Positions 9,870-21,079 of a stretch of 64,000 bases of DNA are shown piece by piece. Made by a program: the position numbers and the translations under genes. How positions within the stretch are numbered: position 1 is the stretch's first letter; every line of letters starts with the position of its first letter. Below the pieces are notes generated by a model, which worked only from the letters and a program-made list of their open reading frames with translations, did no database searches and was not told where the DNA came from. The stretch comes from Siderastrea siderea (lineage: Eukaryota > Cnidaria > Anthozoa > Scleractinia > Rhizangiidae): assembly GCA_964030785.1 (NCBI GenBank), contig OZ034971.1:43106804-43170803 (forward strand), given 5' to 3'.

Positions 9870-12800
9870 TCCTCAGTTCAGATTATCCAGCCATGTCTTC
9901 CTTCTTCGGTTGGCTTCAACTGCAGCTGCTCGTTTCAGGTGGCTCCATCTCGAGGGGGGTAGCTTAATTCTTGCTTCACTGCCAACTGGACTGGGGTTCA
10001 GTCTTGAGCAAGCTTCAGCTGTTCGTTGCACAGGAACTTGACACTGGATCTTTAAGGGGTAAGGCCGCTGCACTGGCTGCCTGAGTGTCATGGGTTTTCC
10101 TCTCTTGCTTCGGTCTTGGACAACAGCTCCCCTGATGCAACTATCAGATCCAGCGATGATATCTAAAATCCTGCCCGTATGTCACTTACCCCTAGGCTGA
10201 TCTTCTTCACGCACAACTACTACATCTCACTCTTGTGATTTCTCGTGCGGCTGACTCAAAGTTTTTTCTATTATCAGATACCATCATCAATGGATTACCG
10301 CGGCAGGTGGTGAATCTTCTAAGGCTTCTCAAGAATGCTGAGGCTGTGTGGCTTGGTACAAGATCCAAATGGATAGCTCTGGTAACACAACATGTGTTAA
10401 GGCAAATCCATACTTTCTTTTGAGGGCCAGTATGAGTTTTGACGTAGAGAAGGCCGGCAAAATCGACTCCAGTGTATGCGAACGGTGGATTCTCTTTCAC
10501 TCTGAGCTCTGGGACAGGCGGTGTTGGTGGCGCTCAATATGGCCTTCCTTCAAGTTTCTTGCATATGACACACTTGTACAGTAGCTTTCTCACAAACTAC
10601 CTACCCTATACGATCCATAGTCGTGCTCTCAGTTCAGTCAGGGTTGACTTCATGCCATCATGCATGACTCGTTTATGGTTGTCTTGGACGATCAGGGATG
10701 TGATGTGATGGCCTTTATCCAACAAAATAGGGTGCTTGATTGAAGTTGGTAACTCTGCCTCGTCCAAGCGTCCAGTGCATCTTGTGATGCCTTGGTGATC
10801 GGTGAAGATGCCAAACTGCTTTCTCCAAGTTTCAAACTTAGGATTCTTGCTTAAGGACTTCTGTACTTCCTTAATCCAGAGTGTTCCTGCGACTGCAATG
10901 ATTTGGGTAGTTGACTCGTCTTGTGAGTCAGGCATCCCTCATCAGCAATGACTTCATGATCCTTACAAACTTGAGGATGAGGGCGGTAGCTCTAGGCAGT
11001 CTCTACAAACTGCTAAAGTCTTCCAATCTGATAATGTGTGCTATACAGCGGGATTCAGCTGCTGCAAGCAATAAGGATGAGTTTTCCCTTTGGCACTTTC
11101 CTTCTGTGAGACATTCCCTAGGGACATGTACAGTGTCAAACTCTCCTTCACTGGTTTCCATAAAATGAGCCAACCACTTGGGTCCTTCCACCCACAACGC
11201 ACAGTTTGAGAGTTCTGCAGGGTTCACTCCTCTTGAAGGAGCATCGACTGGTTTGTCCTTTCCATTAAAATGTCACCACCCACTTGCTGGTATGAGGCTC
11301 CTGATCTCATTTACTGGGTCTTGGACAAATTGTTTCCACTTCTTCTCTTCACCTTTGATCCAGAATAATGTTACTCTTGAATCAGTTCAGCAGGTCATGT
11401 CTGTAATTGCTACCTCCAGCGCTAAAGCCTCCCTGACATGTGTAATCAGTCTAGCTAGTACTAAGGTGGCAAGAAGCTCTAATCTTGGGATGGATATTGT
11501 TTCACAGGGGCAACTCTGGATTTGGATGCGATAAACTTGACATAGCTTCCTGTGGTTGTTGCTGTGTGTAGGTAGATCACCGCTGCATAGGCTGTGCTGG
11601 ATGCATCGCCAAAACCATGAAGGCTACAACTGACAACTCTTTCTGGAATTCCTCGGAAATAGCATCTTGGTAGTGAGAGTGCGGTCACACTTTCCAACCC
11701 ATCTAACAACTTGAAACACGTCTTTAACAATTCACCGTTGAAGAGGTCATCCCAACCAATTTTCATTTTGCAAAGCTCTTGGAAGAACAACTTAAACTCT
11801 GCAATAACTGGCGACAGGAATCTGAGGGGATCATAGAACTTTGCAGCAACACTGACAACGTTTCTCTTGGTGGGATCAATGTCTCTTGCAAAGTTCACTA
11901 TCTCTGTCAGATCGAATATGAATGTATCCTCTAGGGTGTTCCAGCATACTCCAAGTACCCTGTTAGTCTCTTCTACAGCGCCGAGCATGCTCTTGACATG
12001 GGTCTTGTCCTCTTCAGACACAACATTCCTTTCTGAGAGTGCTAGGGGTGACTGTGTATGCTTCAGCTGAGCTGGTGGTTTAGATGTGCTACTAACAAAT
12101 ATGCTGGATTCATTGTACTGGATTCTGCTTGTTAGTTCAGGAGAAATTGACACAAACTTCCCATGGTTGAACCCTCCTTCAGCAAGCCTGAGTTTGGACC
12201 TCAGACAAAGCTCGTAAGCTGCATTAACCTCAGGGGCTCCAGAACTTAACTCATGCACATAAATTGAACGGGGAAATGTTTCTACTAATCCAGGATCTGC
12301 GTCCTTGTACCTTTCAATGTGATGCTTGATTGTGGCATTTAACAGGAAAGGACTAGATGAGACTCTAAAAACCACATGTGTAAACCTTAAAACCACAATT
12401 TCTGGGGAAGACTTCCCTATGTCGTCCACCCATAGGAATCTTAACACATCTGTATCTTCCTCCGTCATGCCTACCATCAGGAATGCCTTTTCAATATTAC
12501 CAGTCAAGGCCACTCGATAAGCACGAAATCTAAAAAGTACATCAAATATGTTCTCTGCAAGGGGTGGTTCTGTGTACAAGCAATCATTCAAGACCACACC
12601 ATTAGATCTTGCTGAGGCGGCATATACAACTCTAAGTTTGGTTGTTGACTTATCCCTTGTTATTACTGCATGATGCGGTATGTAATGGACCTTGCCAACT
12701 TCTCCCTCACCAGGATTCTCTACGATTTCAACTATGGCCCTTTGTAACTATTCCTTTACTACGCTGTCACATTCTCTCAGGTCTTCGGGATCTTGGCGCA

Positions 12801-13420
12801 GATGTTTGAGAAGGTTGTCTATGCATTTCATGCTCAAGTTATAGTTGTCTGGAAGAAGTGGATGAGGTGTTTTCCATGATAGATGGACTTCATACCTCTC
12901 GTCCTTAAAGGGTGGCTGCTCTTGGAATTCTTCATACAGGCTCCTTCGTTTAATACCAAGTGACTCTAGCTCCCAGAATGACTTAAGACTTCCATCAAGG
13001 GTTTCATTTGTAACATCAACCAGGTTTACTGCACTCTTAAGAACATGTGTTGTGACAAGGTTGCTTTGCTGCCTGTCAGCTTTGCGATGCCACGGGAATT
13101 GGACCTGACAAAACCCATCCAAGATTGGTTTCAATCGCAGTGGGGCAATTCTCCCCTCATACCACCTCCAATACTGATCTGATCCAACAAGAATATCCAC
13201 TTCAATATTATCTTCTCCCGCACAGTAGTCGGCAAGTTTGAGTCCCTTTAAATGAGCGTAGAAGAGGCTAGCTTGTGCAACAGACTGGTTCTGCAGAGGG
13301 TCATATTTGACGGGAACAGTAAAGGCTAACAGTTCTATGTCTTATCCTTGACCAGTAGTGACACAGAGACGGACAACGTCTACTCACTGACTGTTCTCTT
13401 TTGTTGAACCAAAGGTCTTA
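9870..13420 (-). pseudogene. BEL/Pao retrotransposon pol remnant (protease, RT, RNase H, integrase)
   Basis: Order on the minus strand follows BEL pol. Protease region at about 13420-12748, with DILVGSDQYW after the protease. RT at 12597-about 11900, containing TGNIEKAFL, then a connection/RNase H part with DPLRFLSPV. Integrase zinc-binding region at 10935-10606 (LPTSIKHPILLDKGHHITSL). Integrase core at 10500-10207 (YTGVDFAGLLYVK, TRAIHLDLV, DNRKNF) and a C-terminal tail to 9873. The RT active-site box, normally YVDD, reads YVHE here, so the copy could not be active. In-frame stops lie near 12747 and 13340, and there are frame breaks in the integrase. Gag and the 5' LTR are absent. Confidence 0.85.
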
Positions 13421-13429
13421 AAGGTACTA

Positions 13430-13655
13430 ATTCACAGTTATGCCCATGCGCGCCGTGAGAGCCGTCAGAATAAATCCGTCGGGTCAACACTAAATTCATA
13501 GTCGACATTGCTTGTGGAATCCCCGAAATCTTCCCGTTAAATTCGGTCATCCATCACTTTGACTGGGCTAGTTATACTGTGCTATTAATTAAGTGCATGC
13601 AAGTGCTTTTTTGACCGATTAAGTGTTAAGAAGGAGTAATAATAGTAGTTTGATT
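13430..13655. other. No feature recognised
   Basis: Short spacer between the truncated BEL copy and the next gene. It holds no ORF or repeat that could be named. Confidence 0.5.
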
Positions 13656-14412
13656 ATGGAGTCTCAGAAGAGATGTCGTGGCTGTCCAGCGACAGGACGT
13701 TCGGTGGAGTCGCTAGAGGCCGGAAAACTAAACAGATCTGTCTGGTGTGGATCCAGAAGTCGTGTTTGGCTCACAAAAAGGATTCACCAGACTTGGAAGT
13801 TTTTGAAAGGTATGAGTTTGTTGAACACAGACTTGGACTTCGCTGCTCATTTGCTTTTGCTGGAGATGTCACGGGTGCAGAGGTGAGTTTACCCGAAATG
13901 TTTCATTGTTGTATTTCAAATAGACAAAGTCAAATGCCCTTGTTTTGTCCATAAATTGATATTATATAAATGTACTGTCTTATTTAGTGTGCAGTTCAGT
14001 AGTATGTTCCTCTGTTTTGCCTCGGTCTCCGTATTTTTTATATCGCTTGCGTTTTCGGGGTCGAGTGTAGTATTATGAATGGAAATTACCGATTTCACAC
14101 ATTCATCGTGAAATAAAAATTATTTCATAGATTCATAAGAGAATCATGAACAAAAAGGGAATGCAAACTGTGCGACTAGCCAAAAGAACCAGTGCAAGCT
14201 AACAATCTAGGGGAAAAAAGACTGCTGCATCAGGTAAACAAAAGCACCTGTTTTGCACTTTTCTGTCACAAGTTTTTGTGACTTTTCTGATGTCCACAAT
14301 TGTTATTGCCTTTCAGGTCCAGTTACTTCTACTCCCAGCGTTCAAAAAGGAGTCTCTTATCCTCACCAGGGATGTCTGTTGCCACCCCAGAAAATTTATC
14401 AGTTTCTGAAAG
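13656..14412 (+). CDS. Possible 5' exons of the following transposase-like gene
   Basis: Two candidate exons. 13656-13882 begins at an ATG (MESQKRCRGCPATGRS) and ends at GAG|GTGAGT. 14317-14412 is bounded by TTTCAG and AAAG|GTAAAG and is open in two frames. Frame choice in the first exon is not settled: two overlapping frames are open and an earlier donor (AAAG|GTATGA, about 13810) exists. Assignment to the downstream gene rests only on proximity, strand and splice sites. No domain was recognised. Confidence 0.35.
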
Positions 14413-14885
14413 GTAAAGTTCTGAGATGTTTTGTTGTTGCTGTTCAGTTGACCACGTTTTATCCCGGTGTGGTTTTCCCATTTTGTTTATCATCTGCCAT
14501 AGAACCCTGTAAGGTAATGCATGGCTTTGGTAATGTATGTTTTGCTTGGTTTGCCGGGATGATATTGATACGTTTAAATGTATATGAGGCTGCCAGCCTG
14601 GCAATGGCTAATAATTATTTTTGAAGTAACTCCAACAAGGGCTATGCAGAGAGTTATTCTCCTTTTATTAATTCAGCATTTTGATGCATTATTTGGTTGT
14701 CTTTTTTTGCATTTCACAGTCCACTATATCTTTATGTACTATTCAAAAGGACAATTGTTTTACTTACTGATCGGCCATTTTTCTCTGGGTTAAAAGTGAG
14801 GTTGGGCAAAGCATCTAGGATGCTGACTAACTGGGTTGGTGTGGTCTCAACTAAATAGATTTCCTAAATGCTCTTTTTTTTTCAG

Positions 14886-17410
14886 CAATAAGAGTTGTAG
14901 CTTCGTCGACATTACAGGCTCCTTTTTAGATGTTTCCGTTGAAGATCATGATGGAGAAAAAGTGAGCAAACAACACCAGAAGTTCCTGACAGTCAGAGTT
15001 ACCAAGTAATTGATGGTTCAGTGGTAGTGACCCCAATCAAAGTCTTCGAGTCGGGTACTTCGGAAAGTGAAATATTGGAATGCAACATTGTCATAAATCT
15101 GAAGGAAGTTGTGACTGATGCGTCATCTTCGATAATAAAAATGATGGGTACTACATTATTAAGTTTTATGGTCTATAGTGTTTGTAGCACATTTTGTATG
15201 TTTAATATAGTACATCACTTATCAACTCTTGTAGTGTGCTGAATTTGGGGATATCAGTTTTTGCAGGAAATGCTGTTGATGCAAAGCACTAGTGATCCTA
15301 TATGGAGTTTCCTTGATCTTGTGTGATCTCATTGAAATCTTTATGTAGAATTATCTTTAGTTAATTGTAATTCCATGATATCATCTCATTTGCTTATATG
15401 CTTTGGTGTATTTACAGTGTATTGGAGCATTTGTAACATTTATTCTTATCCAGTGTTATCTTTTATACCTTAGCTGATGAATTCAAAGACATTGTACATT
15501 CACTGGATGTCTGGCACAAGTCAAAGAATATACGCAAGTGTCTCATTCAGGTAAACTGTACACTGTATTATGAGGATAGTTATTGTTGGCCCAATTCTTA
15601 AAAATCTCTTACGGAGCCAATCTATAGTTTGGGGCTTTATATCAGTATAAACAAGACTGTCAGTTGCCAGGGTAAATGTTTTTACAACTATTGCAATTTA
15701 ATTTTTAATATGTCAAATATTCTGACATTGCTTTCCGTCATTGTGATTGCAGATTGGAAAAACAAGGGGAAATGAGAAAATAGCTCTGTGGACGGACCAC
15801 ATAATAAACCATTTTTGGTACAGCTGTGCAGACTGTGAGGGACAAGAAAGTAAGCTCAAGGTAAAATTTAAGTTGTTACCATTTTAATCACTATTTACAT
15901 ATGCAGTCCAAAATGGGAAAAACATAAAGATGTCTTTTGTTGTATACAGGTGTAAAATAATATTTGTCAATAAGCAAATCACCAGCATATCACCTGTGAT
16001 AAGATCAGGGGAGCAATGTAGATAGGGTAGGGTCATGAAATAATTGTAAACAACCAAGCATTGCACCTGTGTTGGTGAAGGCTGTAGTCAACAAATGCCT
16101 ATAAGAGAATCAGCTTGACAGAAGCTGTACATTTGTTTTTTTTTTGTTTTTTTTTGGGGGGGAAATTTTCTTGACAGTTGTCGTGATGTATAGCAATTTT
16201 TAAGTGTGTGTAGAGAACTCTGGAAGCACTGGCATTTATTAGTGGAAACATGATTTTTATTTGTGTACTTTTCCATTGACACAGACACTGGATGAGTTTG
16301 TTATACCATGTATGCAACCAACACGAGTGGATTGATGGCAAGTGTGCTGACGAGGACCATGGTTTGCCCTGGTTTGACCGAAGGGATAGGGACTTTCAGG
16401 CACTCCAGGAAGTTGTTCTTGCTCCCCGACTCTTGGCGTCACTAAAATATTACACAAGTTCAGGTGGGAAAGACTGTACGTTTTCCGGAAAACTTATTAA
16501 TTTTAATGGAGAAAGGCTCCATTCTCATTTGATCAGAAGTTGTTCTATCAATAAATGAAATAAATGTTGTATTTCCAACACTTTATGTATACATGAATTA
16601 CAATTTCAGACACACTGGAGTTTTAGAAACAGTGAACAGCCATTCTCTGATGTATGCTTCAAAGAGGTGTGCTTTTGGGTAAGTTGCTTTTATGTGGCCC
16701 TTTGGTTATGGGCATGTTGCTTTTGTAATTAGCAGCCTTCAGGACAAGCTTTTAGCCAGGAATATACAGTTGGACATTGGTGGACATTGGACATTGGTGG
16801 TCTCTATTTTCTGAACTTTATACTGCTTTGGTTATTTTTTCATGCTGCTGACAAAGGGTTGGAAAGTGCAGGCAGTCAATTTTGCCGACATTTGATCAGA
16901 GCAGAATAGAAAATCAAATTTTACTGCAGCAGGTAAGAACTACTACAGTAACTGAAATGTGCATTTCTTTTGTCTATATGTAATTTGTTACACAGACTTG
17001 TTTACGGATGTATCAATTTGTTTTTCAGGTACAAGGCTTTCAAAGCAAGGAGGATGTTATGCGCAATTGACCATAACTATCATCTTTATCAACAACCCCG
17101 GACTGATGAATCCGGGGAAACAAGATTTCATCGTCGATATAACCAACGTACAAAGCATTGGGGTGTTGCTGCAGACAAAAATGACAAGGATTATTCCTAT
17201 ATTCCCATGCTTCTTGCAAAGATTTTCAAGATGCACCTAAACGATTCTGGGTGCATGCAAGACTATATGGAGATGTCTCTAAGTGATCCCCAACAAATTG
17301 CACCGACTATTGCAGCTACAAATCCTTTACTTACCAGTGAACTGGTAGCAAGACATAGAAGTCGGTTCTTGTCAAAGCAGAGTGTAAATGCCTCCAACAC
17401 CGAACAATAA
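14886..17410 (+). CDS. Multi-exon DDE transposase-like gene, probably decayed or domesticated
   Basis: Exons inferred from splice sites and open frames: 14886-14961, about 14993-15147, 15474-15550, 15753-15860, 16285-16463, 16610-16678, 17029-17410 (stop TAA). Diagnostic segments are VVTDASSSIIKMM joined in phase to ADEFKDIVHSLDVWHKSKN (a D..DVWH pattern), then HFWYSCADC, SLLYHVCNQHEWIDGKC, HTGVLETVNSHSLMYASKR and YKAFKARRMLCAIDHNYHL. This order matches a transposase-derived family with many copies in cnidarian and fish genomes (known to me as uncharacterised proteins). Joins 15147/15474, 15550/15753 and 16678/17029 are in phase. Joins into 16285 and 16610 are one base out, and 14961/14993 would need an impossibly short intron. 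Either splice sites differ or the copy has frameshifts. Confidence 0.65.
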
Positions 17411-17802
17411 CAGAACAAAACACAACTAGTCTTGGTATCGTAGTGGCAGTACCCAATAAGGACTCGCATTGTGTATGTGTGTGTGGAGGGCTCGAATTTA
17501 ATTTTCTGGCAATTAGCCATTCGGGTTGCTAGACAAAAATTTTATTAACCAAATTGAGTTGTTTACTGCCCAAGAATCTATCAAGGTATACAAAAGTGAA
17601 ATATCAAGATTGACAACGGTGACCATAAACATTTTACTCAATAACTAAATAATGGTATTGGTTTGAGCCTCTACCATCAACCTTCTATAGTCTAAGTCAC
17701 CACCTACATGTAACAAGAGTGCTCATTTGATAACAAATGTTTGAAAGAGAACATCTCAGAACAGAAATACCCATCAGCATACTGTGAAAGTTGATTTTTA
17801 TC
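17411..17802. other. 3' flank of the transposase-like gene
   Basis: AT-rich with no further ORF. Bases 17373-17432, spanning the stop codon, are partly duplicated at about 18524-18580. Confidence 0.5.
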
Positions 17803-17806
17803 TTAA

Positions 17807-18022
17807 GGAGGGTGCCTCCTAATGCAGATGTTTTTTTGCAAAGGTTATAGACAGACCATGGGGAAAAAGTACACCTTGGCAAGGGTTATTGGAATCCAAA
17901 AAGAAAAATGTGGGTAACCCCGCATTTTTCAGAGAAAATTGAGCTATCATTATTCCAAAACTGTGCTAAAATACAAAGAATGTATGGCAATTCATATCCA
18001 AATTTAAGCTCAATTATCTCTG

Positions 18023-18058
<36 letters not shown>

Positions 18059-18325
18059 TCTGATAGCCTGTGTTATAGTAGTTATCATATATTCATATTT
18101 TTAATATTTACACTGTAAAGTAGGTCACATTTCAGCCGGCCCGGTGGCTGAAATGATTTTACTTCCTAATAAAGCTATCTATCTATCCTGTGGTAAGATC
18201 TACTTTTTCCACGTGGTCATAAACCGCACAAAAATATTGTTGTATTAGTGGGAAAATTTCTTAAGAAACTTGAATATCCCGAGATATGCGGAACGTATGC
18301 GCAGTAACAAAAGGAGGCACCGTCC
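17807..18325. mobile_element. TTAA MITE, family A
   Basis: TIRs GGAGGGTGCCTCC and the inverse of GGACGGTGCCTCC, flanked by TTAA at 17803-17806 and 18326-18329. An inner inverted pair (AATCCAAAAAGAAAA near 17893 and its complement near 18042) forms a hairpin. A small piece with GGCCCGGTGGCTGAAATG and CTAT repeats (about 18130-18187) looks like a later insertion, because the second copy at 37.7 kb lacks it. Confidence 0.8.
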
Positions 18326-18329
18326 TTAA

Positions 18330-19160
18330 TTGGACGATTTTGTCCTAAAAATTTTACTAACCATTTCAGATTACCTGGGCTAATGTTTAGTAACCAAATT
18401 TTGAAAAATACTTACCACTGGTCAATGACACACTGTTAAATTCAAGCCCTGGACTGTGGATGGGTGGTGTCTATAAAACAACACCTACAGCCTGTATCTG
18501 ATGAACCACATGGGCAACAGAGAAAGCAGAGTGTAAATGCTTCCAACACCGAACAATAACACAACAAAACACAGCTAGTATATAAAACAACACCTCTGTC
18601 TGTTCAATTGGATAGGTGCTATGTAAATTTTAATTATTATTATTAGGAAAAGTATTAGCCTGACAGTAGACAATAGGCCTATTCGATAAATCAAATTCTA
18701 ACGAACTTCAATGTTTGGTTTGGTTTTCTTTGTGTTACAGTCTTTTCCGGAAATCAAAACAAAGGAATATTGAAATATTTGCAATATTGAACTGAGTGTG
18801 TTGGAGTCATGTTAGAATTTTGATATGACACATGTGGGTTATTGGCATATAGCTTGCATGCCTAGGGAGGATTGAATTTTTTTTCTGAGTTTTTGATCTA
18901 CGAGCAGTCCCTCTTTCCATGCTGTGGATTCTCAACTCTTCGATAAGGAAAAGGAAAGGTGACAGTCCACCGTACTTGCACACTCATGTTTCTTTGACAA
19001 TCAACTATCTCTGAATGGACACAGAGAGACTGCTTGTAGTCTATCTTAGTTTTTATACTCCACATAAAGTGGGGTTATACAGCCAGTTTGTAGATGGGGT
19101 TGGAGTACTAAAAAGACCGCAACGTTGAGTCGGTCCCATCCGAGTTCGAGCACCCATTTC
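18330..19160. other. Repeat-derived spacer
   Basis: Contains a partial duplicate of the transposase 3' end (about 18524-18580) and a LINE-like tail (TAATTATTATTATTAG near 18632-18650). No gene was recognised. Confidence 0.5.
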
Positions 19161-19180
19161 CCTAAAATATACTAATAATT

Positions 19181-20834
19181 TCAACAGTCTCTAAAACCCA
19201 TGTAAACACCAGTTGGGGAAGGATACCAGCCACGAACCTTCCAAACAGCACAAGATGGTACATCCTTACGATTGCCTCTCCCCAAATACCCATACTTATC
19301 CAATATAAACTGTCTGTATGCAGCCTTTCTGAATTGTTGAGTACTATTGTCAACAGGATCATTCCTGATATCCGCTCTATTCAGAAAACAAAGTTGTAAT
19401 ATGTCGGAATCCAAACAGAGTTTATAAAACCTTTGTGTCAGTGTTATGCAATCATATTTTTTACAATATAAATTCTCAACGGCTCTGGTCATTTGCCTGC
19501 AATGACCACACTTGTACCACTCGGGTACAGGTGGCGCTGGCTGCCTTGGTCTGTCTGGCGTTGGTGGCCCTTCTGGTGTGGGTTGTCTGTCAGGTGTTGG
19601 TGGTCGGGTAGAAAGGTCAGGGAGAATGTCTTGGGACCCTTTAAGGGTTTGGTTTCCTAATGGCCAATGGTTGCTGAAGAACTTTCAGTTTCCCTAACAG
19701 TCAGACGTCTTATCGAAGAACCGTGCACATTTATCATGGGGCCTTCAGTTTCATCATCTGGAACCAACTGGCTTTGAATAAATTCCAGCCTACCAATGCC
19801 TCTTGAAAGGACTCTTATTACCAGTCTGTGCACAGTTTCTTCGTCTAAGCTTAGTATCATATGGTTGAGGGATAAAAAGACAAATTTTCTTAGCTATTCT
19901 TGTAGGAAACCTGGCTATTGTTCGGTGTTTTTATTTCATACTTTTAGAGTAATATTGCATGTATATTGCAGACGATATAATTTGACAGCAGAAAACTTTT
20001 TAGACTGGCTTTCCACATAAAAGTATTCTATAACTGAGCATTTATAGTAGGTGCAGGTCTGGATTGAGTACAAGAATTATGACGAATGATTTCTAGAACA
20101 AACGTGCGACCACATAGACTGACTGTGTGATCGATACAAAGATTGTTGGTTGCTAAACAAAATAAAAAGGGCGATAATTGTAGGGACATAAATGCATCAA
20201 AATTCTACCTCAAATAGCTATGTCAAATTTGACTTTTTTGGACCACTTCGGAACATAAGCAAGTGAAATTCTAGTAAGAAATCTCACCTCTACTGCCATG
20301 TTTTCGCGAGCGCATTCCTGCATTTCTGACAAGTGCTCAGCGGCACTGCTGTCTTGAACACCGGCAGATCCTGCATCGCGTCTGGAAGGTTGATTTCTTT
20401 GCCCAGTGTTTGCTCTCCTTCTCGCTGGTCTAACAAAATCAGGGTGTGAGAAATAACACAGTCAGAGCGGCCTTGAAAAGTTCAATTCTAAAACATTTAG
20501 TCAGCTGATCGCATTGTAAACACCTCGAATACTGTATGAAAATTTGACTACAGTGGAGTGAAGAATAAAGTTTACAGGATGCTGTCGGCACTGGCTGGCA
20601 CTTGAGACGGTTTCAACTTGTACGGTTACAACTATTCTCATCCTCAAACATAAAGAAACATATCCTTTCTTTGAATGTAGACAAGTTGGAAGTTAAAATT
20701 TTACCTTTAGACTTGCTGCCGCTTTTCGGGTTGTTGCTGCTTGAGCTCTCGTCTTCAGATACCACCAGCAATTCAGCGCTGTCGTCATCTACAGATCTTT
20801 TTCCTTGAGATGTTTCTTCCTCTTGCGGTGGCAT
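19181..20834 (-). CDS. P2X7 C-terminal-domain-like gene
   Basis: Minus-strand gene in at least three exons. Exon 20834-20706 starts MPPQEEETSQGK and is acidic. Exon about 20428-20287 joins it in phase (K|ARRRANTGQ). The last exon, about 19870-19181, has DEETVHRLVIRVLSRGIGRL, a proline-rich linker, then EWYKCGHCRQM, ENLYCKKYDCITL, NRADIRND, FRKAAYRQFILDKYGYLGRG, VPSCAVWKVRGWYPS and YMGFRDC before the stop. The last part matches the zinc-binding cytoplasmic domain of P2X7 that occurs in many stand-alone cnidarian proteins; there is no channel domain. The join from exon 2 to the last exon could not be placed in phase. The upstream extension carries two stops (next entry), so the gene may be dead. 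Confidence 0.6.
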
Positions 20835-21079
20835 GGAAACACTATTTTCAAGTCAGAGTGGCTCTTCAGCTATTGAAGAGTCTAATGATTCATTTTGAAT
20901 CGCTTTCCTTTTCTCTTTGGCAGGTCTGCTGGTCATTAAAGGTTTAAACATTTCATCGTCAAGTTCTTCACATCTTGTCACTTCATCCTCAAAGTCTTGG
21001 CCATCAATTGATAAAGCCTAAGGATCTTCAGCAATACTGGAGAGAATCGAGAGTGATAAAGGCTCTTCTGCAGTTGAAC
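20835..21079 (-). pseudogene. Upstream acidic coding segment with two in-frame stops
   Basis: In the frame of MPPQEEETSQGK, the upstream sequence reads as a low-complexity acidic protein (VTRCEELDDEMFKPLMTSRP, KRKAIQNESLDSSIAEEPL) broken by a TAG near 21020 and a TGA near 20867. The AEEPLSL motif occurs twice, suggesting an internal duplication. Either the true start is the downstream ATG at 20834 or this was coding sequence that decayed. The neighbouring LINE begins directly at 21080. Confidence 0.5.
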
